This document shows positions 9,085-17,820 of a stretch of DNA of 64,000 nt, piece by piece. Made by a program: the position numbers and the translations under genes. Position 1 is the first letter of the stretch, and every line of letters starts with the position of its first letter. The notes under the pieces were generated by a model. That model was not told the DNA's origin. It saw nothing but the letters and a program-made list of their open reading frames with translations, and did no database searches. Source of the stretch: Synergistaceae bacterium. Its GTDB lineage: Bacteria; Synergistota; Synergistia; Synergistales; Aminobacteriaceae. Where the stretch lies: assembly GCA_017405525.1 (NCBI GenBank), contig JAFRAH010000016.1, forward strand, positions 1 through 64,000, read 5' to 3'.

Positions 9085-10137
9085 ATGAAAAGCATGTTTA
9101 TGATGGCGGCAGGGCTTCTGCTCTGCTTGATGGTTCTGTTTCTCCTTTATTCGTCGGGAACTTTCAGGGGAACAAAAATGTATAACCTTGCTTTCAGGAA
9201 AAAGGAAAACGGTGATTTCTTCCACCTCAATGATGATTACTGCTTTGAACAGTATGACGTTGACCTTGGCGGAAGATACTGGCTTGCTGATCCATTCCTG
9301 TTTGAGCACAACGGCAGGGATTATGTCTTCTATGAGGCATATGACCTTTGGAGCGGTAAAGGCAAAATAGGCTTCAGTGAAATAGACCCGCAGGCAAAGA
9401 AACTCACACCTCCCCGCATAATCCTGGACAAGCCCTATCATCTTTCATGGCCTAATGTCTTTGAGCTCGGCGGAGAAATCTACATGATGCCCGAAACTTG
9501 CGGCGATTACCGCGTAAGGCTGTTCAGGGCCGTGAACTTCCCCTACGACTGGGAAGAACACTCAATCCTCGTCAATGACATCTGGGCGTGCGACAGTATC
9601 ATCATGAATGGCAGCGACGGCCGGGCAAAATACCTTCTTGCCTCAGAGCAGTACCACAACACACCGACAGGCAGCTACCCGTCATGCTACGTCAAGAATA
9701 TTCTCTTCACCTTCAGTTCCGGGGACAGCCTGAGACTTGAGCCTGAAGGCAGCATTGACCCTCAAGGAACTGTAACGAGAAGGGGCGACTACGGCATCAG
9801 GAACGCCGGGCAGTTCTTCATGTCCGAAGGTATGCTGCTGAGACCAGGTCAGGACTGCAGGAACAAGCAGTATGGCCGCGGGGTTGTGTTTTTCCGGGTG
9901 GACAGCCTTGAACCGTACAGTGAGCATGAAGTTTTCAGCATTGACTGCGGGAATATAGGGCCTCACCTCAGACAGGACTATGTGAAGGAGCTCATAGGAC
10001 TTCACACGTACAACCAGAGCAGGAATTTCGAGGTCATAGACTTTGCCGGGATAAGGAGCACCACGCTTGAAACAAGGATTGCCAGCAAACTTTTCACGCT
10101 GTGGAAGATGATGCGCAAACTTTACCGCATGATATAA
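9085..10137 (+). CDS. Membrane-anchored GINT1-N-like (beta-propeller) protein
   Basis: A 350-aa protein with an N-terminal hydrophobic anchor (residues ~3-24) and then a soluble domain rich in aromatic repeats: YWLADPFLFEHNGRDYVFYE, GKIGFSEID, YHLSWPNVFELGGEIYMMPE. These recall the five-bladed, GH43-like domain at the N-terminus of glucosamine inositolphosphorylceramide transferase-like and formyltransferase-like sugar proteins of glycan clusters. Enzymatic activity is not established. AGGAGG 7 bases before ATG 9085 fixes the start. It is followed by the phase-variable glycosyltransferase, whose promoter lies over this gene's stop codon. A shared role in surface glycan assembly is inferred. 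Confidence 0.7.
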   Translation: MKSMFMMAAGLLLCLMVLFLLYSSGTFRGTKMYNLAFRKKENGDFFHLNDDYCFEQYDVDLGGRYWLADPFLFEHNGRDYVFYEAYDLWSGKGKIGFSEIDPQAKKLTPPRIILDKPYHLSWPNVFELGGEIYMMPETCGDYRVRLFRAVNFPYDWEEHSILVNDIWACDSIIMNGSDGRAKYLLASEQYHNTPTGSYPSCYVKNILFTFSSGDSLRLEPEGSIDPQGTVTRRGDYGIRNAGQFFMSEGMLLRPGQDCRNKQYGRGVVFFRVDSLEPYSEHEVFSIDCGNIGPHLRQDYVKELIGLHTYNQSRNFEVIDFAGIRSTTLETRIASKLFTLWKMMRKLYRMI

Positions 10138-10138
10138 T
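10133..10138 (+). promoter_or_regulatory. Extended -10 box for the phase-variable glycosyltransferase
   Basis: TGATATAAT overlaps the TAA stop of the preceding gene and lies about 35 bases before the ATG at 10170. It suggests the glycosyltransferase has its own promoter. Confidence 0.5.
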
Positions 10139-10169
10139 CCTTCACAAAAATTTTCCGGGAGGTACTTTC

Positions 10170-11442
10170 ATGAGTGAGCAGCAAAAAAATACGCAGTTAA
10201 TACATAGGGGGGGGGGGGCATAAGAAACGTAAGACCCTAAAATCCAAAGTAAAGAGCTTTCTGGACTTTATCGGGCTCAAACATAACCTGCGCACAAAAA
10301 TCAGAACCACCCTCCGCAAAATCACAGGACGCTACAAGCCATTCATCCCCAACGTCAACAAGACCAGCTACAACAAGAGGTGTCTTCTCTCCTACGTCAC
10401 AGCACCGTTCACCGCAAAGAAAATCAGCGACAGCCACCAGAACCAGCAACAGGCCGTAGAGATGGCCAGGATTATCGGGACTTTCGGCTACAATGTCGAT
10501 GCCGCAATGTTCTCGGACACTGACGCTCTCAGGAAGATAACGCAGAAATATGACCTGATTATCGACATCAGGGCACGTGAACCGGGCTTCTGGGCCAAGA
10601 ACATGAACGACGGCTGCAAGCTCGTAGTCTACTCCACAGGCAGCAGCCACAAGTTCGCGCGGGAGGGCGAGAACAGGAGGCTCTCAGACCTTGAGCAGAG
10701 GCGCGGGGTAAAGCTCCAGCCACGAAGGACAGCAAGCCTGATTCTTGAGAACGAGCTGCAACTACGGAACGCGGACGCATTCTGGCACATCGGGAACTCC
10801 TACAACGTCCACACCTACGACTACATAGGCAAGCTCCCTCCCACATCACTCATCAAGAACACGGGCTACAATTTCGGCTGGGTTAGGACGGACATCGTGA
10901 GGGACAAACATAACTTCCTGTTCTTTGCGAGTGCTGGTCAGGTTCACAAGGGGCTTGACCTACTCCTTGAGATTTTTGGGCGTGAAGGTTTCGGTCTCAA
11001 CCTCTACATATGCAGCAGCTTCATGAACGAGGAGGACTTCTGCGAGGAATACAGTCATGAACTTTTCGAGCGTCCGAATATATTTCCCGTTGGTTTTGTG
11101 GACATTAACGGCCAGGAGTTCAGGGAGATAACGGAGAAGTGTGCTTTCGTCATAATGCCGTCATGCTCTGAAGGGTGCGCTGGAAGTATACTAACTGCAA
11201 TGTCAGCCGGGCTTATCCCGATTGTCAGCAGGGTTTGCGGAATTGACGGGGAGGGGCAGATCATCCTTCCTGACTGCAGTCTTGAGACGATTGAACGCTA
11301 CATCAACGAGTACTCATCAAAGCCTGACGAATGGATACGTGAACGCTCCATGCAGTGCCTCAATGACGCAAGGACTATCTACAGTTTTGGGAGTTTCACG
11401 CAGTCAGTACATGACGCAATGGCATCTTTGACCGCAAATTAG
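10170..11442 (+). CDS. Phase-variable GT4-like glycosyltransferase (frame broken by a G12 tract)
   Basis: A good start exists at ATG 10170 (GGGAGG 7 bases upstream), but its frame ends after 17 codons at TAA 10221, just past a run of twelve G (10207-10218). The frame that resumes at 10219 is open without a stop to 11442 and encodes a glycosyltransferase: KKRCLLSYVT-like N-terminal region, then FASAGQVHKGLDLL and MPSCSEGCAGSILTAMSAGL, typical of the GT4 donor-binding half. With 11 or 14 G the two parts join into one protein (423 aa at G11). Reading only from the internal ATG 10462 would remove about 90 N-terminal residues. I read this as a slippage-controlled ON/OFF gene in the OFF state; a sequencing error in the run is the alternative. 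Confidence 0.8.
10207..10218 (+). repeat. Homopolymeric G12 tract (contingency repeat)
   Basis: Twelve consecutive G, 13 codons into the glycosyltransferase gene. G11 or G14 would restore the frame; G12 gives a 17-residue peptide. Tracts this long inside genes are rare except at phase-variable loci. Confidence 0.93.
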
Positions 11443-11447
11443 AGCAC

Positions 11448-11491
11448 AAAAAAATTCCCGGAAGCCCTGAACTCCTCAAAGCCTCCGGGAA
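11448..11491 (-). terminator. Terminator after flgBC
   Basis: TTCCCGGA (11455-11462) pairs with TCCGGGAA (11484-11491). On the minus strand the stem is followed by seven T. It lies between the convergent glycosyltransferase and flgC genes and may serve both strands. Confidence 0.75.
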
Positions 11492-11503
11492 AATCTTTAC
11501 GCC

Positions 11504-11923
11504 TTATCCCCTCATTACGTCAAGTGCACCGTTCCACATGTCGCGCCCGGTCGTTACTACGCTCAAATTCGCCTCATATGCCCGGCTCGCAACAAGCATG
11601 TCCGTCATCTCCCGCACAAGGTTCACGTTCGGGTACGCAACATAGCCTTCCTCGTTCGCGTCCGGGTGGTCGGGCTGGTAGGCCATCCTAGGAGCTCCCT
11701 GATCCTCAGAGATACCCAGAACACGAACACCCCCTATGTCGTTATAGCCCCCTATGGTGCTGTCGAGCATCTCAGCGAATACGGGAACCCTGCGCTTGTA
11801 GGGACCTCCTGCCTTCGTGCGGGTTGTGTTGATGTTCGCCAAGTTCGAGGAGATCGTGTCCATCCATAACCTGTGGGCAGTAAGTGAACTCCCGGCTACT
11901 TCGAGACTGTCAAATATCTTCAT
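11504..11923 (-). CDS. flgC: Flagellar basal-body rod protein FlgC
   Basis: A 139-aa proximal rod protein exported by the flagellar type III apparatus. The N-terminal SGSSLTAHRLWMDTISSNLANINTT-like helix with the ANxNT motif and the C-terminal VNLVREMTDMLVASRAYEAN helix are the conserved rod/hook halves that pack together. Length matches FlgC (about 135-145 aa). It lies 4 bases after flgB on the same strand. The usual following genes (fliE, fliF) are not here; a terminator follows, so the operon is only flgB-flgC. Confidence 0.95.
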   Translation of the reverse strand: MKIFDSLEVAGSSLTAHRLWMDTISSNLANINTTRTKAGGPYKRRVPVFAEMLDSTIGGYNDIGGVRVLGISEDQGAPRMAYQPDHPDANEEGYVAYPNVNLVREMTDMLVASRAYEANLSVVTTGRDMWNGALDVMRG

Positions 11924-11927
11924 GCTA

Positions 11928-12329
11928 TCACCTTCCTGCTATTACTGACTTAAGGGTCGTCAGCTTGTTGGCGGCCACACGCATAAACCCCGTGTACATC
12001 ATACGCGTCTCAGCAAGTACAGCCATTTCACGCTCAGGGTCTACGTTGTTCAGGTCAAGCCTGTATCGCTCATCCATTATCTTCGTGTCTGCAGCCTGAA
12101 CGTCCCTTATCCTCAGCGGGTGTGATGGTATGTGCCCCGCATCCGTTACTGTCATGTGAAGATGCCTCCCCTGCTCCATCACCTCGCGCATCTGGTCCTC
12201 GAATGAGACATTATGACGCGCATAGCCCGGAGTGTTCGCGTTGGCTACGTTCTTGCTCACGGCCTGGTATCTCTGCGCAAGGCACTCTGATTCCTTCTCG
12301 ATAACGTCCCATGTGTAATCGCCGAGCAT
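11928..12329 (-). CDS. flgB: Flagellar basal-body rod protein FlgB
   Basis: A 133-aa proximal rod subunit. RYQAVSKNVANANTPGYAR is the family N-terminal motif (about residues 22-40), and the C-terminal helix MAVLAETRMMYTGFMRVAANKL is the matching partner. Length is typical for FlgB. It is the first gene of a two-gene flgBC unit read leftward, with a TATAAT box about 50 bases upstream. The presence of rod genes says the organism builds flagella or has recently done so. Confidence 0.94.
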   Translation of the reverse strand: MLGDYTWDVIEKESECLAQRYQAVSKNVANANTPGYARHNVSFEDQMREVMEQGRHLHMTVTDAGHIPSHPLRIRDVQAADTKIMDERYRLDLNNVDPEREMAVLAETRMMYTGFMRVAANKLTTLKSVIAGR

Positions 12330-12377
12330 CCCTGTTACTCACTCCCTGAATTTTCATGTCTTCTTGTTGTTGCCGTA

Positions 12378-12383
12378 ATTATA
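12378..12383 (-). promoter_or_regulatory. -10 box for flgBC
   Basis: TATAAT on the minus strand (TGTATAAT context), 49 bases before the flgB start. No sigma-28 type box is evident. Confidence 0.45.
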
Positions 12384-12491
12384 CACTATGCGTGCTGACT
12401 GCCCCCCGATTTATCCCTATGGACAAGATTTTGCTTAATGTTTAGAATTTTACCGTTCCCATAAAAATTTTCAGAAAGGAGACTTCTTCAC

Positions 12492-15400
12492 ATGCAGGAT
12501 ATTCAGCAGCAAATACTCACTGAGCTGGACAAGTTCGAAGCCCTAGCGTCTGACGGAAAAAACTTGCTCATTGAGATTTCAGGAAGCCTTGAACAAGGTT
12601 ACCCACCAAATGGCTCAATGATAAGCAATGTTTCAGCCTCCCTTAACGGTCTAAGGCAGCTCTACGAGAAAATATGTTCCATGATTGCCGCAGAGTCCCC
12701 AAACTCCGAGATACTTACGCAGAACATGGCCGCCTCAGAACTCAGGAAACTGGCCGCCGGTCTGAATGAGAACGTTGAGCACGCAAAGAACGACATCAAG
12801 CGTTTCATGAGGGTACGTTCAGACATGCCCAGCTTTGACGAGTGCATAAAGCCCGTAAAGGAAAAAGCCGCAAAGCTCCTCCGAAGGCTTGAGGATACCG
12901 GGCTGTCAGGAGGCGCAAGGAAATCGGCACTCAATGAAGCGGTGAAGTACCAGAAAATTCTTGCCATGCTCGACACGGAACTTAACGATGAGACTTTCTC
13001 CGACACTTCAGAGATGATGAAGGCATTTCCCCCGATATTCGTCGGAGGAGTTATCGGGAGGTGCTACTACATTGGCCCGGAAGAGGAACAGGACGAGATG
13101 CCCCCTGAAACTTCCGGGACAACAGAACCAGAACCTAAGCCCGAGCCTGAACCTGAACCAGAGCCCGAAACTATCAGCGGGAAAGATACCGGCGGAACTG
13201 GAGAGATGCTCTCAGCAAGAACCCCCGTAAAGTACAAGAAGCCCGGCGCAAGCGTCTTCACCGATGACATCATAAAGCCATCAGCACGCGTTGGGGTTGA
13301 CTGGGCTATGGAGGTCCGGGAAATCATCAACACCTTCACTCACTTCGGCATCATGACCATTGAGCAGGCGTTCAAGTTCAGAACGTACTTCAAGGCATGG
13401 CACCTAAAGAGCAGCTCAGAACGAAAAATGTACCTTCACGACATACTTGGCGGCGACACTGACGGCGAAATCTCCCTAATCCGCAACGTCATAGAGTGGC
13501 TCGAACGCAGAAAGGCAGCCTCAGTCTACCAGCTCACGAAAGGGGAATACGTCTACTGCCTCACTGTATGGACTAACGAATGCCTCAGCAAGAAGGACAT
13601 ACGAAAGAAATTCTCAAGCGTTGCGCTCGGAAACGTGAAGTTCTCAGGAAGCGACGAAATAGAGAAGTCCCGTGTGGAGAAATTCCTTCACACCAACGAG
13701 CTCATATTGCGGTATCTTGAGGTCTCGGCAGGCTCGGTCATCACTGACAGGGATAAATACATGTCCCTCCTCAGCGGCTTAAACGGCGGAAGAGGTGATA
13801 TATTCGTTCCGGTTTTCTGGGAGGGGACGGAGTACAAGTGCAGGCTCCTGGACTCAGTACGTGAGGCTGAAAGCTACGTCTCGGACGGAAAATACAAGGG
13901 CTGTGTCCTCGCAGTGCCCGATGAATCACCCGACGAGGTCAGGGAGATACTTTCACGCCTTGATGACGACTCAAGGGACAAGATATTTGTTGTCGGCAGG
14001 AAGCTCTACAGGGGGCTGTCAGAACTCCCGGAAGACAGCTCAGACGATGACGGAGAACCCGAAGACGAAGAGCCCGGAACACCCGGAACGACTTCCCCGG
14101 AAGACACAGGCGGCCATGAACCCATAACCCCCGGATTCCCCCCTGAACCCGACCAGCTCGGCTTTGACTTTGACGCATGGGCAGAAGCTGACACTCCCAC
14201 AGCCCCGGTGATTGAGGCAGCCCCTGAACCCGAAACACTCCATGCACCTGATACCCTCCTCGATGACGGCGATGCTGTGAACGACATCCGGGCCCTCCTC
14301 ATGGCCACAGACAGGAAGGACAGCGAAATACCATACGCCCAGACAGTAACGGCACTGCTCACGGCAAAAGCAGCCTCACTCGAACCTAATCACGAAATTT
14401 GCGCGGAACTCTATGGCAGGCTCAGCATGGCCGTCCCCATAATGCCCGACACTCCCGGTTTCAACGGTGCGAACCTTGCGGGGGCATTCCACGACAGCCC
14501 TGCACCTGACGTTGTAGGTGAGGGGCTCATGATTGCGGCATACCTCAACGCGATGATCTCACCTGAGATGCCTTACTCTGACTTTGAGCTCAAGACAAGG
14601 GCAGGGGAGCTCTCTTCAGGGTTTGATGAGTTCTTCCCGTCATACCGCGAAATGAGGAAGCTATTTTCGAGGGTGGCGGATTTCTACAGGAAGTTCGGGA
14701 CTTTCCCGGAAGGTTTCCTTGAGAGCCTCAACAACCCGGAGGCAGGCACTGACACAATAGAGCAGATTAAGACCGATGCACTGGCAATGCTCAACCTCCC
14801 GGCGTTCAACAAGGAAATGAAGATGCTCCCTCCCTTCACGCTTGAGTACTTCGGGCAGTCAAAAACTGGCTGGCTATATCCCTGTCTCAAGGACGTATCA
14901 GATGACAACTCCGCCAACCTTGAGAGAGTCAGGGAATACGTGGAGAAGTTCTATGACCCCTCCGAACGCATAACCGGCGAGAAGCTCAGGGACGACATAG
15001 ACACAATATGGGCCAAAACATGGCGCGAAAGGACAGCAGTACCCTCAAGGGTCAGGCCGCTGATCTCGAACCTCAGAACCAGCGTGATACGTGCGGCGTT
15101 CAACAGGCTGAAGGTCATGCATCGGTGGATAACCCTCACTGACGGGAACACAGGGGGCTACGACAAGGATTTTTACGCCGGAGCAAGGAACGCCATACTG
15201 TCAGCCATAGACGACGTAATGCCCAGGCTCGCGGACGTTCCCGGAAAATCCGTAACACTCTACGCACTCGAACGTATGCGCCGGAAACTTGACGCTCAGG
15301 AAGAACCCGAACCCTTCGCAGTCCTCCTCACGAACGGGATAATTCCCATTGACGGGGACGGTTACCCCATACTTGGCAGTCCCGGAACAAAGTACTATGA

Positions 15401-17819
15401 ACCGTGGCGTAACGTCTCAAAGTTCAGGAATACCCCATGCCTGCCGCTGAGTGAGGCCGAAAGGTGCATACTTTACGAGTACAATTCCCCGATGTTCGAG
15501 AACCTGCACCAGTTGGAGCTAATCAGGAAGTTACGCGGTGAAGAGTCAGACCTTGGCGAGGACGAGGAACGCGCAAGGGAGGCCGCAAAGAAATACACCG
15601 ATGATTTCAGGCTCCAGCTCATGACTGACTACGCTTTCGGGAGGATCTCCGAAGAGGACACCGAGACATTCAGCGCAATCATCAGCGGGAACATTCGCAT
15701 CATGGACACGGGAGATTTCGGGTGCTGGAGGCAGTTCCTCAACGCCGTGAGACTTCAGGCAGATGACATTTCCGCCGCAAGCAGGGCAAGAATTACCGGG
15801 GAGATACGGGCCTGCATAGACACTAACGGTGAAAGCCCCGAACTCAGGGAGGCAATGGCACTTGCGGAAGCCGGAAGCCTCAATGCCGCCGAAGCCTGCA
15901 TGAACAGGTACGAGTCGGCAAAATCAGCCGGTCAGTCCGTCTCAGAGATACACACCGAACAAAAGGAGATTGACGGTTTCAGGCGTTTCATGGCCATGTT
16001 CGGGAAACTCTACGATGAGTGCGACAAGTCCCGGAACAGTGGGAAGGCACTAAAGGCATTCGGACGCTCATACCTTGAGGACAACCCCCCGGAAGAATGG
16101 CTCAACTTGTCCCGCAAGCTCAAAGATGAACGCTCGGCAATACTCGACAACTGGCCCAACGGCATGGGCTGCACAACCCCCGAACAGATACGCAGCGTAA
16201 TCAACGGCTTGGGATTCAGCGTTGACCCCGGAGATGACGCAGTAAGGCGCGACAATACCCACACGGGAATCAGCAACATGGAGATTTTCACCGTCAGAAT
16301 GAAGCACAATGACGGGAGAACCTGCACCCACCCGATCGCAAAATTCGGGACAAGGCTTGATGTTCTCAGCGTGTTCGTGATTTACGGCTCAATAGTTCCC
16401 GGAAAAATCACCGACACGATAATGAACCTTGACCCCGGCGCGTCAGTCCTCCTTGTTGACTACCACGTGAACATTCCCTCAAGAAACCAGTTCGTCAAAG
16501 CCTTCAGGAACCACTACATGCAGGACAAGTATTTCCTGATGGTTGACCGTGTCCTTGCCCTCTTCATGGCACTTCAGGACATGGCCGGGAGGCTGCCCGT
16601 ATTGCTCCAGTGCACACTGCCCTACACGTCAAGCTGCCCGTTCACGAAAGGGAGCGGATTTGTTGCCCCCGAAATGTTCTACGGGAGGGAGCGCGAACTT
16701 GCCGACATACGTAGCCCGAACGGCTCATCAATCGTATACGGCGGAAGACAGCTCGGAAAAACCAGCCTCCTCAAGCGTGCCGAAACCCTCGAACACCAGC
16801 CATCAAGGAAACGCTATGCCGTCTACAATGACCTTATAGCTGGCGGCCTGAAGAAATCCTTTGAGAATGGCTACGATGAGGCTGAACTGGTCAGATTCCT
16901 CACAGCCAACGTGAACGCCAAAGTACCCGGACTCCTCAGCACTGAAAGCCGGACACTTCAGGATATGTGCGGGAACATTGAGGCGTTGATCTCGTCGGGT
17001 GAAATTGACCGGATGATGTTGCTGCTCGATGAGGCTGATGCGTTCCTTGAGGCAATACGTGATGAGAGCTACGAGCCCTTGAGGCCGCTGGTGAATCTCA
17101 GGAACTCGACGGAAAACAAGTTCAGGTTTGTCCTTGCCGGGCTGCACAACGTAATGCGCGCCAAAAACTCAGCTTCCGACAACAACCCGCTAGGACAGCT
17201 CGGCTCTGCACTGTGCATCAGGCCGCTATCACCCTATGAGGCACGGAGGCTTCTGCTTGAGCCGCTGAACTACCTGGGATTCAGCATAGACCACAGCCGG
17301 CACCTTGAGACAATCCTGACGGCAACGAACTACTACCCGGGCGTTATACAGTACTTCGGCTATACATTGCTGGAGAAATTCACTGAGAGGTGCGACAACG
17401 CAGGGGCTGAAGAGTTATCGCCACCCTTTGACGTTGACGACTCACTTCTTGGCGGGGTAATCGGCTCACAGGAGCTCACAGGCGCGGCAACTCATACCCT
17501 CAAATTATCGCTTGGGCTGGACAAGTACTTCATGCTTGGGCAGTGCATCGCCTATCTCTACTACACGGGGGGCGGTGATGATGCCGGGGCGTTCAGGGGG
17601 TATTCAGTGAATGACATTGCGGAGGCTGACGCTGAATTGACGCAGTGCATGACCGGCGAGCCATACGAGTCCTATGATGCCATGCTCCGGGAAATGTCCG
17701 ACATGGGAATACTGAGCAGGCTCCAGAACGGAAACTACAGGTTCAGGAGGCACTCATTCATCCGCTCGGTCTGGCCTGACGAGGACGCAGTGCTGAGGAC
17801 CGGGGGAATGGAGCAGTAA
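12492..17819 (+). CDS. Giant (1775-aa) STAND-like P-loop ATPase, candidate defence protein
   Basis: The protein has a helical N-terminus (1-180), a Pro/Glu-rich linker (~205-225, PEPEPEPE), a mixed domain (~265-520), a second acidic linker (~525-580), a long helical stretch (~590-1270), a small domain (~1280-1390), then an ATPase. The ATPase starts with PEMFYGREREL, has Walker A GGRQLGKT at about 1417-1424 and Walker B MMLLLDEADAF at about 1508-1518, followed by a winged-helix-like C-terminus. The xFxGRxxEL..GGRQLGKTSLL pattern is that of STAND/AAA_16-type signalling ATPases. AAAGGAG precedes the ATG. The next gene starts 1 base after its stop, so the two are translated together. I do not recognise a named system; a sensor/switch role in a conflict system is inferred. 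Confidence 0.75.
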   Translation: MQDIQQQILTELDKFEALASDGKNLLIEISGSLEQGYPPNGSMISNVSASLNGLRQLYEKICSMIAAESPNSEILTQNMAASELRKLAAGLNENVEHAKNDIKRFMRVRSDMPSFDECIKPVKEKAAKLLRRLEDTGLSGGARKSALNEAVKYQKILAMLDTELNDETFSDTSEMMKAFPPIFVGGVIGRCYYIGPEEEQDEMPPETSGTTEPEPKPEPEPEPEPETISGKDTGGTGEMLSARTPVKYKKPGASVFTDDIIKPSARVGVDWAMEVREIINTFTHFGIMTIEQAFKFRTYFKAWHLKSSSERKMYLHDILGGDTDGEISLIRNVIEWLERRKAASVYQLTKGEYVYCLTVWTNECLSKKDIRKKFSSVALGNVKFSGSDEIEKSRVEKFLHTNELILRYLEVSAGSVITDRDKYMSLLSGLNGGRGDIFVPVFWEGTEYKCRLLDSVREAESYVSDGKYKGCVLAVPDESPDEVREILSRLDDDSRDKIFVVGRKLYRGLSELPEDSSDDDGEPEDEEPGTPGTTSPEDTGGHEPITPGFPPEPDQLGFDFDAWAEADTPTAPVIEAAPEPETLHAPDTLLDDGDAVNDIRALLMATDRKDSEIPYAQTVTALLTAKAASLEPNHEICAELYGRLSMAVPIMPDTPGFNGANLAGAFHDSPAPDVVGEGLMIAAYLNAMISPEMPYSDFELKTRAGELSSGFDEFFPSYREMRKLFSRVADFYRKFGTFPEGFLESLNNPEAGTDTIEQIKTDALAMLNLPAFNKEMKMLPPFTLEYFGQSKTGWLYPCLKDVSDDNSANLERVREYVEKFYDPSERITGEKLRDDIDTIWAKTWRERTAVPSRVRPLISNLRTSVIRAAFNRLKVMHRWITLTDGNTGGYDKDFYAGARNAILSAIDDVMPRLADVPGKSVTLYALERMRRKLDAQEEPEPFAVLLTNGIIPIDGDGYPILGSPGTKYYEPWRNVSKFRNTPCLPLSEAERCILYEYNSPMFENLHQLELIRKLRGEESDLGEDEERAREAAKKYTDDFRLQLMTDYAFGRISEEDTETFSAIISGNIRIMDTGDFGCWRQFLNAVRLQADDISAASRARITGEIRACIDTNGESPELREAMALAEAGSLNAAEACMNRYESAKSAGQSVSEIHTEQKEIDGFRRFMAMFGKLYDECDKSRNSGKALKAFGRSYLEDNPPEEWLNLSRKLKDERSAILDNWPNGMGCTTPEQIRSVINGLGFSVDPGDDAVRRDNTHTGISNMEIFTVRMKHNDGRTCTHPIAKFGTRLDVLSVFVIYGSIVPGKITDTIMNLDPGASVLLVDYHVNIPSRNQFVKAFRNHYMQDKYFLMVDRVLALFMALQDMAGRLPVLLQCTLPYTSSCPFTKGSGFVAPEMFYGRERELADIRSPNGSSIVYGGRQLGKTSLLKRAETLEHQPSRKRYAVYNDLIAGGLKKSFENGYDEAELVRFLTANVNAKVPGLLSTESRTLQDMCGNIEALISSGEIDRMMLLLDEADAFLEAIRDESYEPLRPLVNLRNSTENKFRFVLAGLHNVMRAKNSASDNNPLGQLGSALCIRPLSPYEARRLLLEPLNYLGFSIDHSRHLETILTATNYYPGVIQYFGYTLLEKFTERCDNAGAEELSPPFDVDDSLLGGVIGSQELTGAATHTLKLSLGLDKYFMLGQCIAYLYYTGGGDDAGAFRGYSVNDIAEADAELTQCMTGEPYESYDAMLREMSDMGILSRLQNGNYRFRRHSFIRSVWPDEDAVLRTGGMEQ

Positions 17820-17820
17820 C

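Noticed and set aside
10462-10464. Internal ATG as the start of the GT4 glycosyltransferase
   Set aside because: It has no SD, and about 80 upstream codons in the same frame read as normal protein back to the G tract, which joins to a well-placed ATG at 10170.
13117-13172. GAGCCTGAACCT-like hexamer repeats
   Set aside because: They code for a PEPEPE linker in the giant ATPase. The 6-bp unit keeps the frame, so it can change linker length only, not switch the gene.
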